DNA of 64,000 bases, taken from assembly GCA_001005265.1 (NCBI GenBank), contig CP011392.1, forward strand, positions 1,047,902 through 1,111,901, written 5' to 3'. Made by a program: the position numbers and the translations under genes. The stretch's first letter is position 1; each line of letters begins with the position of its first letter. The notes below the pieces were generated by a model, which searched no databases, was not told the origin of the DNA, and saw only the letters and a program-made list of their open reading frames with translations. This DNA comes from Dehalogenimonas sp. WBC-2. GTDB lineage: Bacteria; Chloroflexota; Dehalococcoidia; Dehalococcoidales; Dehalococcoidaceae. This document shows positions 44,762 through 54,681 of this stretch, one piece after another.

Positions 44762-46540
44762 CTATTTATAAGTTTTGCTAAGGGCGTATATGTTGCCGCA
44801 ACTACTTGGTAGGGCAGGATTGAAATAGAATCCTTTTACCCAATCCTTGAAGTACCGATTTCCACTTGGTTGTACCAGCAGGATGCCTGGAGCTTGATCA
44901 AAGTATATTTGCGCCAATTGATCATAGATGGCTTGCCTAGTGGCTGGTACGTTAGATCCAATACCCTGGGCAATCAAGGCATCAATCTCAGGAGTACTCC
45001 ACCCCTGGAACTGAGAAAAATATCCATATGTAGCCATCCACGGTACGATGAAGTTATGCGCATCCATGTAATCAGGCAACCAGCCTATCTGAAAACAAGG
45101 TAAGGTGTGGTGAACAAATTGAGCGGAATAACTAGACCACTCTTGAGCAGCCACCGTTATATGGAACTTTGGATTAAGCGCGTTAATATTGGCGGCAAGA
45201 ATGTCGCATGCCGTCTTGCGACTGGTGTTGCCGCTGTTATACGCCAGAACCATTGTGAATCCTTTTTCCCAAATCTGACCGCCCCAGGCTGCCCTAAAGG
45301 CTGCTTCAGCCTTGACCTTATCGAAAGAATATTTTGTAGTAAGGGCTGGATTATAGTAAGCCAAACCATTAACGACCGGTGATGCAGGCTGAAAACCATT
45401 ACCACCTAGAACATCGGTGATATATGTGGTCCAGTTAAAGGAATACTCAAACCCCTTCCTTACGTTTATGTCGGTGAAGAAGTCAGTAGGTATTCCTGCG
45501 CCGTCCAGGTTACCACTACCGATATACGGACTCGTCGTCGAGATGTCGTATACAAAGAAGAATCCGTCCAAACTAACATTGGGAAGCTTCTCATAGACGT
45601 TCATACCCTGGAGGCCAACCATCTCAGGATAATTCTCCATTGGAACATAAACCCAGTCAGCGTCGCCGTTTTGCAGCATCAGTTTCCGGGTTGTCCATTC
45701 TTCCACTGTCTTAATTACAACCCGATTGAAATTGGCCGGGGTTCGCCAGTAGTTAGCATTCTTCACAAACGATATCTCAGAAGCCTGATCCCAATATTCA
45801 AGGCTCCAAGGACCTGTACCCATCATTATCTTCTGCAACGGCCAGTCATTCGGGGCAGGATCATTTAATGTATCGAACGAAGCCTGCGTCCCATCCCAGT
45901 CTCCCTGTTGAATGCACCATTCTTTATCAACAATGCATCCCCATGATCCGCAAAGAATCTGCAGGAACGGTTCGTAAGGCGCCACCAGATTAAACTGTAC
46001 CCATTCCCCGTCAACATTAATGGCATTCGTAATCTGAGCCAGAGTCAGATCACCAGAAAAAATTCCACTACCAAATATCGGCTCAAATATCATCCATTGT
46101 GGTGAACCGATATAGTCCTGAACCATACCTCGTTCAAACGAATACTCCACATCAGAAGGCGTCAAAGCATTTCCGTTGGAGAATTTTACATTTTGCCGAA
46201 TATGAAAACGATACGTCTTGCCGTCGGGAGACACTGTCCACTCTGTTGCTAAAACAGGGACAAATTTTGTTGTATTTGTCTCATCATACATGATAAGAGT
46301 TTCATAGACTATCAGAATAGCTTCGCCGCTGGCATTGTCGTAAGCCGCAGCCGGGTCTAATGTGTCTGGACTGCCAATACTGGCAATCGTGAAGGTATCC
46401 GGATTCTTAATATTCGCATCCGGATCAACCGTAGTAGTGGGTGACGAGGTGTCATCGTTACTGCACGCCGGCAGGAACATAGCCAGCGCCAAGACTGCGG
46501 CGAGTACAAAACCCACCTTGGGGAGCCACTTGTGCTTCAT
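44762..46540 (-). CDS. Oligopeptide-type ABC importer, extracellular binding lipoprotein
   Basis: 592 residues. The N terminus is a lipoprotein signal with lipobox LPAC (Cys near residue 26), followed by an acidic, Thr-rich linker. The SBP_bac_5 fold is seen in PDTLDPAAAYDNASGEAILIVYETL, WTVSPDGKTYRFHIRQNVKFSNGNALTPSDVEYSFERG and SRKTACDILAANINALNP. It captures peptides, nickel chelates or similar solutes outside the membrane. Strong promoter and AAGGAGG upstream. First gene of the importer operon. Confidence 0.92.
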   Translation of the reverse strand: MKHKWLPKVGFVLAAVLALAMFLPACSNDDTSSPTTTVDPDANIKNPDTFTIASIGSPDTLDPAAAYDNASGEAILIVYETLIMYDETNTTKFVPVLATEWTVSPDGKTYRFHIRQNVKFSNGNALTPSDVEYSFERGMVQDYIGSPQWMIFEPIFGSGIFSGDLTLAQITNAINVDGEWVQFNLVAPYEPFLQILCGSWGCIVDKEWCIQQGDWDGTQASFDTLNDPAPNDWPLQKIMMGTGPWSLEYWDQASEISFVKNANYWRTPANFNRVVIKTVEEWTTRKLMLQNGDADWVYVPMENYPEMVGLQGMNVYEKLPNVSLDGFFFVYDISTTSPYIGSGNLDGAGIPTDFFTDINVRKGFEYSFNWTTYITDVLGGNGFQPASPVVNGLAYYNPALTTKYSFDKVKAEAAFRAAWGGQIWEKGFTMVLAYNSGNTSRKTACDILAANINALNPKFHITVAAQEWSSYSAQFVHHTLPCFQIGWLPDYMDAHNFIVPWMATYGYFSQFQGWSTPEIDALIAQGIGSNVPATRQAIYDQLAQIYFDQAPGILLVQPSGNRYFKDWVKGFYFNPALPSSCGNIYALSKTYK

Positions 46541-46597
46541 GAGTCCTCCTTAAAATTCGACTACGGGCAGTTTGACTGTCCGCTTTGTATAACAACT

Positions 46598-46625
46598 ATT
46601 ATATCTTTCAATTGTTGTTTGTCAA
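46598..46625 (-). promoter_or_regulatory. Promoter of the ABC importer operon
   Basis: On the minus strand TTGACA (46625-46620), 16 bases, TATAAT (46603-46598), both boxes perfect. AACAAC and GTTGTT half-sites flank the -10 and could be an operator. Confidence 0.75.
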
Positions 46626-46667
46626 TAGTGAATAAAAACGCAATCTAAAGACTCGTCTATTCCCGCC

Positions 46668-46696
46668 TTGACCCGATACGCCTAACACAGTAAAGT
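46668..46696 (+). promoter_or_regulatory. Promoter of the Fe-S protein gene, leaderless
   Basis: TTGACC (46668-46673), 17 bases, TAAAGT (46691-46696), 7 bases before the ATG at 46704. Confidence 0.6.
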
Positions 46697-46703
46697 TAAG
46701 CCC

Positions 46704-47549
46704 ATGTGCCAGTTCTGTCATCAACACGGCGAGGGTAAAAAGTGGTACCTGCGGGCGGCTAATTACTCCGAGGAACTGCTGAACGATGTCAAACGCCGCC
46801 GTTACATAGAAGAGTTCTTTCAACACCCGGAGGGTCTGTCCAATGGGGCGGTAAATCTGGGTAAACTGCAGAAGATGCCGTCTATCGTCCGGGGTATGGT
46901 AACGCCTGTCATCACCGGCCGCCAGAAGGCTCACCATTATGGCCAGGTGCTGCCGCTGGAAGACGTCGCTGAGGTGCTGTCAATGACTGCCTCCGTGGTG
47001 AGACTGGCCTGTATCTGCCGTTATTCCACCCTCAAACAGGAAGCCCGTTACTGTTACGGTTTGAGTCTGACTCCGGGTGGTGGCAAAATTTTAGAAATCT
47101 TGTCTGAATTGGATAATAGCTTCTTACAGGGGCCGGATACCACCGGCTTTGAGGTTTTAACTCCGGAACAGGCATTCCAAGCCATAAAGCAGCATGATAA
47201 AGATGGCCTATGTCACACCATCTGGACTTTCCAGACACCTTTCATCGGCGGCATCTGCAACTGCGATAGAGCCGATTGTCAGGCACTCAATATCAGCTTA
47301 AATCTGAGAACGCCGGTGATGTTCCGCGCCGAGTACGTAGCCCGGATCAATGAAGACGCCTGCACCGGTTGCCGCGAATGTTTCAGCGTCTGCCATTTTG
47401 GAGCGCTGGAACACAGTCATACCTCACAGGTCACGCGGGTCAATCAGCGGCAGTGCTACGGCTGCGGCGTTTGCCGCACTACCTGCCCCACCGGCGCCAT
47501 CGAACTGGTTGAGCGGTCTGCGGTTCCAGCCGTCGCCGACATCTGGTAA
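46704..47549 (+). CDS. 4Fe-4S binding protein
   Basis: 281 residues. The C-terminal 70 hold two ferredoxin-type clusters, CTGCRECFSVCHFGA and CYGCGVCRTTCPTGA. The first 200 residues add other Cys groups (MCQFC at the start, ACICRYS, GICNCDRADC), which suggests a third metal site. No flavin or transmembrane region is seen. It is monocistronic, and the function is unknown to me; electron transfer to an unidentified partner is likely. Confidence 0.8.
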   Translation: MCQFCHQHGEGKKWYLRAANYSEELLNDVKRRRYIEEFFQHPEGLSNGAVNLGKLQKMPSIVRGMVTPVITGRQKAHHYGQVLPLEDVAEVLSMTASVVRLACICRYSTLKQEARYCYGLSLTPGGGKILEILSELDNSFLQGPDTTGFEVLTPEQAFQAIKQHDKDGLCHTIWTFQTPFIGGICNCDRADCQALNISLNLRTPVMFRAEYVARINEDACTGCRECFSVCHFGALEHSHTSQVTRVNQRQCYGCGVCRTTCPTGAIELVERSAVPAVADIW

Positions 47550-47609
47550 GGTCCACTCTATCGTTAACGCCCGCTATCGTATTGAGGTGAGAACGTCCCT
47601 GACTCGTGA

Positions 47610-47615
47610 TATAAT
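47610..47615 (+). promoter_or_regulatory. -10 of prfA-prmC, leaderless
   Basis: TATAAT preceded by TG (extended -10) ends 8 bases before the prfA ATG. A GTGAGA at 47587-47592 could be the -35 at 17 bases. Confidence 0.55.
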
Positions 47616-47623
47616 AGTCGGTT

Positions 47624-48694
47624 ATGTTAGAGCAACTCGATAATATTGAAAAACGCTATCAGGAAATAGAGCAGTCTATTGCCGACCCGGCCATTGCCAC
47701 CGATATTGCCGCCCTGACCAAACTGGCCAAAGAGCGTTCGTCTTTGGAAGATATCATCACTTTATTCCGAAAGTATAAGCACACCGCCAAAGCTCTTGAA
47801 GACACCGAACAACTGCTAAACACCGAACACGACGATGAAATGCTGGAAATGGTGCGTGATGAGCACCGCAACCTCAAAGATCAATGCGATACCCTGTATG
47901 AGCAGCTTAAATTAGCCTTATTGCCCAAAGATCCCAACGCCGAGCGCAATATCATCATGGAAATCCGCGCTGGCACCGGCGGTGATGAAGCCAAATTATT
48001 TGCCGCCGATCTCTTTCGGATGTATACCCGGTATGCAGAGGTCAAAGGCTGGAAGGTTGACGTCATTGACCTTTCAGAGTCTGCTGTAGGCTCTTTCAAG
48101 GAAGTGGTTTTTGAGATTGACGGCGAGGACGTTTACAGCCGGTTGAAATTTGAAAGCGGCGTTCACCGGGTGCAACGCGTTCCAGTGACCGAAGCGGCCG
48201 GCCGCATCCACACTTCCACAGCCACGGTGGCGGTGCTGCCGGTGGCGGAAGAGGTTGAAGTGGACATCAAACCGGAAGAATTAAGAGTGGATATTTTCCA
48301 TTCCGGCGGTGCTGGAGGCCAGAACGTTAACAAGGTGGCCACCGCGGTACGCCTGACCCATTTACCAACCGGCCTGGTAGTAGTTTGCCAGGATGAGCGC
48401 TCACAACTGCGCAACCGTCAAAAAGCCATGGACGTTTTACGGTCCAGGATACTGTCTCTGGAACAGGAAAAGGCAGACGCCGAGATGGGTGATGCCCGAC
48501 GCTCACAGATAGGTACGGCGGAACGCGCGGAGAAGGTCCGCACCTACAACTTCCCACAGGACCGGCTGACCGATCACCGTATCGGCCTGACCGTCCACAA
48601 TCTGCCCAAGATACTTGAGGGCAATCTGGACGACGTTATTGACGCCCTGGCCACCGAAGAACAGGCCCGCCTGCTGCAGTCTATTGGTATATGA
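47624..48694 (+). CDS. prfA: Peptide chain release factor 1
   Basis: Decodes UAA and UAG and triggers peptide release. 356 residues. The GGQ loop is intact in [21 protein letters not shown], preceded by [28 protein letters not shown] and [12 protein letters not shown] are also typical. It shares a 4-base overlap with prmC, which methylates the GGQ glutamine. A UGA-reading selenoprotein is compatible with RF1, which does not read UGA. Confidence 0.97.
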   Translation: MLEQLDNIEKRYQEIEQSIADPAIATDIAALTKLAKERSSLEDIITLFRKYKHTAKALEDTEQLLNTEHDDEMLEMVRDEHRNLKDQCDTLYEQLKLALLPKDPNAERNIIMEIRAGTGGDEAKLFAADLFRMYTRYAEVKGWKVDVIDLSESAVGSFKEVVFEIDGEDVYSRLKFESGVHRVQRVPVTEAAGRIHTSTATVAVLPVAEEVEVDIKPEELRVDIFHSGGAGGQNVNKVATAVRLTHLPTGLVVVCQDERSQLRNRQKAMDVLRSRILSLEQEKADAEMGDARRSQIGTAERAEKVRTYNFPQDRLTDHRIGLTVHNLPKILEGNLDDVIDALATEEQARLLQSIGI

Positions 48695-49509
48695 CTCTCC
48701 TCGAAGCCTTAACCACGGCGATAGAACGCCTGGGAGGCGTGTCGGCTCGTTCAGATGCTGAAATCTTATTGAGGCATGCCGTCGGTCTGTCACGAACTGC
48801 ACTCTATTCCAGGATCGACCAGTGCATAAACACTGACACCACCAGCGAATATTTTAATTCTATCGAACGCCTGAAAAAGGGCGAACCACTGCAATACATC
48901 ACCGGTCATATGGAGTTCTTCGGGCTCGATTTTAGTGTATCTCAATCTGTGCTTATACCTCGACCCGAGACCGAGATTCTGGTTGAGAAATCCATCGAAC
49001 TCGCCAAGACTTACCAACACCCGGCAATCGCGGATGTCGGTTGCGGGTCTGGAGCAGTAGCGGTGGCTCTGGCCAAACACCTTCCGGAAGCCTGTATTAC
49101 TGCTCTCGACATTTCAGACGAGGCCCTGAAACTGGCCCGCACGAATGCGACGGTGCACAGCTGCAACAATATCGTATTTCACAAAAGCGACCTGCTTGAA
49201 GGAGTTTCTGCCGACCATTTCGATGTCATCTGCGCCAATCTGCCCTACGTCCCCACTGCCGAATCTCAAACCAATCATTTCGAGCCGCAACTGGCCTTAG
49301 ACGGCGGCATCAACGGCTTGGATATTATCCGGCGTCTGGTACGGCAAATCGCTGGAAGAAACAATAAACCGGATTGGCTGCTCATGGAGTTCGGCACTGG
49401 TCAGGCCATGGCGGTCAAAGCGACTATTGAGGAATACCTGCCCCTGAGTCACACCGAAATATTATACGACCTCATCCCGGTTGAACGGGTTTCGGTGACC
49501 CGGCTTTGA
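48691..49509 (+). CDS. prmC: Release factor glutamine methyltransferase
   Basis: SAM-dependent methylation of the GGQ glutamine in release factors. 272 residues: an N-terminal helical domain ([21 protein letters not shown]), [28 protein letters not shown], the SAM site [15 protein letters not shown], and the catalytic motif NLPYVP, a common variant of NPPY. Coupled to prfA. Confidence 0.95.
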   Translation: MTLLEALTTAIERLGGVSARSDAEILLRHAVGLSRTALYSRIDQCINTDTTSEYFNSIERLKKGEPLQYITGHMEFFGLDFSVSQSVLIPRPETEILVEKSIELAKTYQHPAIADVGCGSGAVAVALAKHLPEACITALDISDEALKLARTNATVHSCNNIVFHKSDLLEGVSADHFDVICANLPYVPTAESQTNHFEPQLALDGGINGLDIIRRLVRQIAGRNNKPDWLLMEFGTGQAMAVKATIEEYLPLSHTEILYDLIPVERVSVTRL

Positions 49510-49589
49510 TTATTTGACCAGAACCGGGCTCCGGTGTTAAATTAGTCAAGTCATTGACCAATCGTTCAATATTAATCGGGAGACACACC

Positions 49590-50390
49590 TTGAATATCAT
49601 AGTCCTCATTAAACAGATACCTGACCCTGAAATCCCACCAGCCAGTTTCAAGATTGATATCGCCAATAATAAAGTTATTCCGCCTCCAGGTGTAGCGCCG
49701 GTCATTGACCCATATTCCGAGAATGCCCTGGAAGCGGCCCTTAAAATTAGAGATGCCTGTGGCGGCACAATCAAGGCAATTAGCCTCGGGACCGGTCTCA
49801 ATAAAGACCTCTTGAAGAAAGCTCTGGCGCTGGGTGTTGATGAACTCATTCTTATTGATGACACCGCCTTTGACGGCGGCGACAGTACTGCCACAGCCTA
49901 TGCCCTGGCGTTGGCAGTAAAAAAGGCTGGTCAATTTGACATTATTCTCACCGGCCGCCAGGCAGCCGATTGGGACGCCGGTCAGACCGGCTTGCTGCTG
50001 GCAGGTTTATTGGGCGTGACGGCGGTCAGCCGTGCCTGCAAAATTGAGGTCTCAGGCAGTATGCTCCGGATGGAACGGGTAACTTCCGAAGGCTATGAGG
50101 TTGTTGAAACCTCAATTCCGGCAGTGATCACCGTGTCCAATGAAGTCGGCAAACTAAGACTGCCCAATATTAAAGGTATCCTGGCCGCCAAGAAGAAGGA
50201 ACCGACGGTATGGCAAGCAGCCGATATTAACGCCGAATCAAGTCTAACAGGTAACGCAGGCCGCCGCCTCAGATTGGTGAAGCTTTATCAACCAAAACGA
50301 GAGACCCGGTGTGAGATTATTGCCGGAGATACCCCTGAAGAACAGGGTGCAAATCTGGCCATCAAAATTCATGCGTTAAAACTGGTCTAA
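49590..50390 (+). CDS. etfB: Electron transfer flavoprotein, beta subunit
   Basis: 266 residues. IVLIKQIPDPEIP at the N terminus, PYSENALEAALKIRD, LTGRQAADWDAGQTG and VTSEGYEVVETSIPAVITVSNEVGKLRLPN are family signatures. The TTG at 49590 behind CGGGAG gives the standard LNIIVLIKQ start. It pairs with etfA 10 bases on. No acyl-CoA dehydrogenase or FixCX-like genes are adjacent, so the electron partner is unknown. Confidence 0.93.
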   Translation: MNIIVLIKQIPDPEIPPASFKIDIANNKVIPPPGVAPVIDPYSENALEAALKIRDACGGTIKAISLGTGLNKDLLKKALALGVDELILIDDTAFDGGDSTATAYALALAVKKAGQFDIILTGRQAADWDAGQTGLLLAGLLGVTAVSRACKIEVSGSMLRMERVTSEGYEVVETSIPAVITVSNEVGKLRLPNIKGILAAKKKEPTVWQAADINAESSLTGNAGRRLRLVKLYQPKRETRCEIIAGDTPEEQGANLAIKIHALKLV

Positions 50391-50400
50391 GAGGCTGAAT

Positions 50401-51375
50401 ATGAATCATAACACAGGCATTTTGGTCATAACCGAAGCCAGGGAAAGCGCGCTGGTCTCAACTTCATCTGAACTTTTCGGCGTTGCTCAAAGAATCAACG
50501 CCGAGACTGGCGATCAAGTCAGCGCACTGGTAATCGGCACTGGCGCAAAAAAGGCCGCTATGGAAACCGGCAGGTTTGGAGCCAAAAAGGCCTTCTTTGC
50601 AGAACTGCTCGACTTGCACAGCGACAGCGTCACCGCCACCATTGCTCAGCTTGCCAGCGATATTAAACCACGCTTTATACTGATAATTGAAAATGATCTT
50701 GGACGGGATGTGGCACCGCTGCTGTCTGCCAGCCTCCAATCAGCAGCGGTGACCGATGCCGTGGCAGTCAGCTTCAATAATCAAGAATTGATTATTACCC
50801 GCCAGGTTTATGGCGGTAATGCCCTCGTCGATTTTATTATCGAATCTGAACCGCAGATCATAACTTTGCGTCCCAAAGCCTTCGGGCCGATGGCGGGTAC
50901 TGATGGCCTGCAAGCCGAAATTACCGAGATAACCCCGGTTACTGTCTCACGTATCCGTATAATCGAACGCATCGTCAGCAAAGAACCAGGAGTACGGCTG
51001 GAAGATGCCAAGATCGTGGTTGGCGGCGGTCGGGGCATCGGCGGACCGGATGGTTTTAGTCAACTCAAGGAACTGGCCGATCTACTCGGTGGCAGTGTTG
51101 GCGCCAGCCGCCCGCCTTGCGATCAAGGCTGGTGGCCGGAAAACGGCCAGATAGGCATCACCGGCAAGATCATCGCCCCTGACCTTTACGTGGCTGTCGG
51201 TATATCCGGTTCAAGTCAGCATCTGTCAGGAGTTTCGGGTGCAAAAACCATAATTGCCATCAACAAGGATGCTGAAGCCAACATCTTTAAAGCAGCGACC
51301 TACGGCATTATCGAGGATTGGAAAAAGGTAATACCGGCTTGCGTCGCCAAACTAAAAGAGCTCACCAAATCTTAG
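50401..51375 (+). CDS. etfA: Electron transfer flavoprotein, alpha subunit
   Basis: 324 residues. The C-terminal FAD domain is complete: VVGGGRGIGGPDGFSQLKEL, GASRPPCDQGWWPENGQIG and VAVGISGSSQHLSGVSGAKTIIAINKD. There is no N-terminal ferredoxin extension. Forms the FAD-carrying heterodimer with EtfB. Confidence 0.94.
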   Translation: MNHNTGILVITEARESALVSTSSELFGVAQRINAETGDQVSALVIGTGAKKAAMETGRFGAKKAFFAELLDLHSDSVTATIAQLASDIKPRFILIIENDLGRDVAPLLSASLQSAAVTDAVAVSFNNQELIITRQVYGGNALVDFIIESEPQIITLRPKAFGPMAGTDGLQAEITEITPVTVSRIRIIERIVSKEPGVRLEDAKIVVGGGRGIGGPDGFSQLKELADLLGGSVGASRPPCDQGWWPENGQIGITGKIIAPDLYVAVGISGSSQHLSGVSGAKTIIAINKDAEANIFKAATYGIIEDWKKVIPACVAKLKELTKS

Positions 51376-51426
51376 AGCTAGACCGTTTGTCTAAAGCATA
51401 AATTTAACTTCATGGCGACAAACAAA

Positions 51427-51457
51427 CTATCGGGAGATGGTCTACCCTTCCCGATAG
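51427..51457. terminator. Terminator between etfA and the EF-G-like gene
   Basis: CTATCGGGA (51427-51435) pairs with TCCCGATAG (51449-51457) between convergent genes. The loop is 13 bases and T tracts are weak. Confidence 0.5.
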
Positions 51458-51472
51458 CCGTTTAGATACTCT

Positions 51473-53545
51473 TTAGTGACTATTTTGACTGGTGGCCGTG
51501 ACTTCCACCGCCCGCTCGGCCACCAATTTCTGCGTCAGATGCGCCGGTACCTGCTGGTAGTGATCAAAGGTCATGGTAAAATTGCCGCGGCCATGGGTCA
51601 AACTCTTCAAGTCTATAGCATAACGTTGCACTTCAGCCAGCGGTGCCTTGGCGTCTATCATACTAAAATCGTCTTTCGGATTGATGCCCTGGACTTGAGC
51701 CCGTTTGGTGTTGAGATCACCGATAACATCACCTACCACAGAGGAAGGCACGGCTATATGTAAGGACACCACCGGTTCAAGCAGAATAGGGCCGGCCGCC
51801 TCCATCCCTTTCTTGAGGGCTCCGGCACCAGCTATCTTAAAGCATATTTCAGACGAGTCAACCGCATGATAGCTGCCATCACACAGGGTAGCCCGCAAAT
51901 CAACGATGGGAAACCCCAGACTGCCACCTTCATGCACTGCCTCTTTTATGCCTTTCTCAACTGCCGGAATATAATTACGGGGAACCGAACCACCCACCAC
52001 TTTGTCCACAAATTCCACGCCAGTTCCGGAGGGCAAAGCTTCAACTTCAAGCACAACATGGCCATATTGTCCGTGGCCACCGGTTTGTTTCTTGTGTTTA
52101 TATTCCGCCCTTGCTGAACCGGTGATGGTTTCCCTGTATGGTACCCGCGGAGGTTTAAGTTCCACCGCCACGGAGTATTTCCTGGCCATCTTGTCAGCCA
52201 TTACATCCATCTGGGTATCACCCAAACCTGAAACTATTGTTTCAGCAGTGTCATGATCCCGATGGCTCTCAAGCGTCGGGTCTTCTTCCAGTAGTTTGGA
52301 CACCGCATGACCCAGTTTATCAACATCGGCCTTGGATTTGGGATGCACCGCCACAGAGTAAGTCGCCGCTGGAAATGTGATCGGCGAAATAACCACTGGA
52401 GTTTCCGGAGCCGTGAGGGTATCATTTGTGCCTGTAACCGATAGCTTGGCCACAGCGCCGATATCGCCCGCGCCTACCTGTGAAACCGTTTCCTGATTTT
52501 TGCCATGCATAGAATATAGTTGTCCAATACGTTCGTCGGCATTCTTAACGCTGTTCCAGACATGGGAATTAGCGGTCAGTATGCCGCGGAAAACCCGGAA
52601 GTACGTCAATTTACCAACATACGGGTCGGCAGTGGTCTTAAACACCAGAGCGGCCAAGGCACCAGCATCATCAGCTTTAATCACACCTTCATCTTTAAGC
52701 GCCACTTCATGCTGCTCCGGGGATGGCATATAGTCCACAAAATAGTCCAGCAGGGAGTCTATACCTGTGTTAGTAAGCGCGGAAGCCGTCAGAATAGGCA
52801 CAATTTCGCAGGAGACGATGGCTTTTTTCAATCCGCTTGTCAATTCCTCGTCAGTCAGTTCTTCACCGCCAAGGAACTCTTCAATAAGCTTGTCATCTTG
52901 TTCCGCCACTGCTTCCGCCAATTTTTCGTGATATTCTTTTGCTGAGGCCGCAAGATCATCAGGGATATCCGACTCTTGTGCAGGGTGGGGACCGGTAAAT
53001 GCCTTCATCTTAAGCACGTTTATTACGCCATTAAAATCCTTGGAAGAGCCCATCGGAATGGTCAGAGGAATACACCTACTACCGAATTTTTCCCGCACCG
53101 CCGCCACCACTGCATCAAAATTAACGCTATCCCGATCCATTTTGTTGATTAGGATACAACGCGGGAGACAGGCTTCTTCAACAATAGCCCAAGCATTCTC
53201 CGTGCCAACCTCAACTCCGGAAGAAGCGGTCACTACAATTACGGCAGATTCGGCAGCCTTTACCGCAGCCCTGGCATCACCGGCAAAATCTGCGTAACCG
53301 GGGGCATCAAGCAGATTGATTTTTGTATTTTGCCACTTAAAAGGCAGAAGCGAAAGATTGATACTAATCTTTCGCTTCATTTCATCAGGGTCGTAATCTG
53401 AGTTGGTGGTTCCGTCATCAACTTTCCCCATCCGGTTAATGGCTCCGGCGCTAAAAAGCATCGCCTCGGCCAGGGTAGTTTTTCCGGCGCCGCTGTGCGA
53501 CAGGAGCGCCACGTTTCGGATACTGGCTATGCCAAAGTTCTCCAT
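51473..53545 (-). CDS. Elongation factor G-like GTPase (EF-G2 type)
   Basis: 690 residues with all EF-G domains. The GTPase has SHSGAGKTTLAEAMLFSAG (G1), DAPGYADF (G3) and INKMDRDSVNF (G4). In G1 the second Gly and Lys are kept, but the His of AHIDAGKTT is shifted, typical of the EF-G-like family that usually lacks full translocase activity. ETIVSGLGDTQMDVMADKM and GGSVPRNYIPAVEKGIKEA mark domains III-IV. It stands alone, away from rpsL-rpsG-tuf, which fits a second EF-G with an auxiliary or recycling role. Confidence 0.88.
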   Translation of the reverse strand: MENFGIASIRNVALLSHSGAGKTTLAEAMLFSAGAINRMGKVDDGTTNSDYDPDEMKRKISINLSLLPFKWQNTKINLLDAPGYADFAGDARAAVKAAESAVIVVTASSGVEVGTENAWAIVEEACLPRCILINKMDRDSVNFDAVVAAVREKFGSRCIPLTIPMGSSKDFNGVINVLKMKAFTGPHPAQESDIPDDLAASAKEYHEKLAEAVAEQDDKLIEEFLGGEELTDEELTSGLKKAIVSCEIVPILTASALTNTGIDSLLDYFVDYMPSPEQHEVALKDEGVIKADDAGALAALVFKTTADPYVGKLTYFRVFRGILTANSHVWNSVKNADERIGQLYSMHGKNQETVSQVGAGDIGAVAKLSVTGTNDTLTAPETPVVISPITFPAATYSVAVHPKSKADVDKLGHAVSKLLEEDPTLESHRDHDTAETIVSGLGDTQMDVMADKMARKYSVAVELKPPRVPYRETITGSARAEYKHKKQTGGHGQYGHVVLEVEALPSGTGVEFVDKVVGGSVPRNYIPAVEKGIKEAVHEGGSLGFPIVDLRATLCDGSYHAVDSSEICFKIAGAGALKKGMEAAGPILLEPVVSLHIAVPSSVVGDVIGDLNTKRAQVQGINPKDDFSMIDAKAPLAEVQRYAIDLKSLTHGRGNFTMTFDHYQQVPAHLTQKLVAERAVEVTATSQNSH

Positions 53546-53572
53546 GTGTCACCTGCCTGTTATTTAGTCATT

Positions 53573-53608
53573 GCTGGCTATTATAGCCAGCGGATGCGAC
53601 TGGGGCAA
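53573..53608 (-). promoter_or_regulatory. Promoter with overlapping palindrome for the EF-G-like gene
   Basis: On the minus strand TTGCCC (53608-53603), 17 bases, TATAAT (53585-53580). The -10 is embedded in a perfect palindrome with 9-bp arms, GCTGGCTAT and ATAGCCAGC (53573-53591), which could be an operator for an unidentified regulator. Confidence 0.6.
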
Positions 53609-53701
53609 ATTAAAATACGCGATGAAATTGTCTCAGTGCGCGAAAACATTCCTTTTCCTGTAGTTATTTTAACCTACCCGAAAGCTGGAGCTATCCTCTA
53701 A

Positions 53702-54250
53702 TTAAAATAGATTTAGTAATACCGGAGTGACGAAACTTTCGATAAATGCAGCCGGGATAAGCAGCATCACAGCAATGCCGAGGCGTCGTAAATTGGCTTT
53801 AAGTTCAGGCTTGACCCGGTCCCGGTAATCACTTTTGAAAAGTCCACGCAACACCGTAAAACCAAATCCGAGCGCCGCCGCCTGGACAAAAATATAGGCT
53901 GGTATCTCTATTATGCCGTGCGGCATAATACCAGCAATTAGAAAACCAACCGATTGGTCTTGAAGAACTAACCGGCTGACCACTGAAATAACAGCACCAT
54001 TTAACACAAGCGAGCCGATAGGCACCAGTAGTAAAAGAGGGCTGAAGAAGAAAGCGGTCAAAAAGGCGATAATATTGCGAATCAGAATGAAAAAGAACAA
54101 TCCCAACCCGGTTATTGAGGCCGCATCGTCAGCTACATTATCAAAAACGGAAAGTTCGTCAGCAATAGCCCCGGCGGGTAAAACCATGCCCAATAGCAAG
54201 CCGACCACAAACAGACCAACAGCAATATAAAGCCAGCGCCTAAAAGTCAC
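53702..54250 (-). CDS. SpoIIM/DUF95 family membrane protein
   Basis: 182 residues with four to five membrane helices. NIIAFLTAFFFSPLLLLVPIGSLVLNGAVISVV and AGIMPHGIIEIPAYIFVQAAALGFGFTVL match the stage II sporulation M family, in particular the conserved P-H-G-x-x-E-x-P motif. It is not evidence for sporulation, since the family is widespread in non-sporulating bacteria and archaea. The start codon ATG lies after a weak ribosome binding site. Confidence 0.82.
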   Translation of the reverse strand: MTFRRWLYIAVGLFVVGLLLGMVLPAGAIADELSVFDNVADDAASITGLGLFFFILIRNIIAFLTAFFFSPLLLLVPIGSLVLNGAVISVVSRLVLQDQSVGFLIAGIMPHGIIEIPAYIFVQAAALGFGFTVLRGLFKSDYRDRVKPELKANLRRLGIAVMLLIPAAFIESFVTPVLLNLF

Positions 54251-54379
54251 GCAACTCGTTCCTCATAGCCACTATATATCAATTGACCATTCCAGAATGA
54301 AGATTGACTTGCTGCTCCATAACGCTACCAACTCCGAAGTGACATATTGCTGAACTTCAGAATTTTAATGCTTTGGGAA

Positions 54380-54658
54380 TCAGTTCAACAGCAGGGCTGC
54401 CGCAACCAATACTACAACTAAAGAGCCGCCGATCATACCTACCCGCTTAAGTTCTGCTTTCAAATTGAGGGAATACCCGAATCGGCTATCAACCTGTGGC
54501 GCGGTGACCGACTTCGCGGCAACCTGTTTGGACTCAATGTGTTGCTGGGCTGATGCTGCTAGTTTCACCGGTGCTTCTGTCTCAACATTGGGCGCTGCTA
54601 CCGGACGCACCTGACTTTTCTTTTTTTTGCTTTGCTTGTATGAATATTTGTCGGCCAT
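54380..54658 (-). CDS. Small hypothetical protein with one C-terminal membrane helix
   Basis: 92 residues: a lysine-rich N terminus (KYSYKQSKKKKSQVR), an Ala/Val/Gln-rich linker and a last helix of about 20 hydrophobic residues (MIGGSLVVVLVAAALLLN). The layout suggests a tail-anchored or type II small membrane protein. It lies 23 bases after the recombinase gene on the same strand. The family is not recognised. Confidence 0.6.
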   Translation of the reverse strand: MADKYSYKQSKKKKSQVRPVAAPNVETEAPVKLAASAQQHIESKQVAAKSVTAPQVDSRFGYSLNLKAELKRVGMIGGSLVVVLVAAALLLN

Positions 54659-54681
54659 AAGTCAATCCTATTCTCGGTAAT

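Noticed and set aside
53702..54250. Evidence for sporulation
   Set aside because: The SpoIIM/DUF95 family is widespread in bacteria and archaea that do not form spores.
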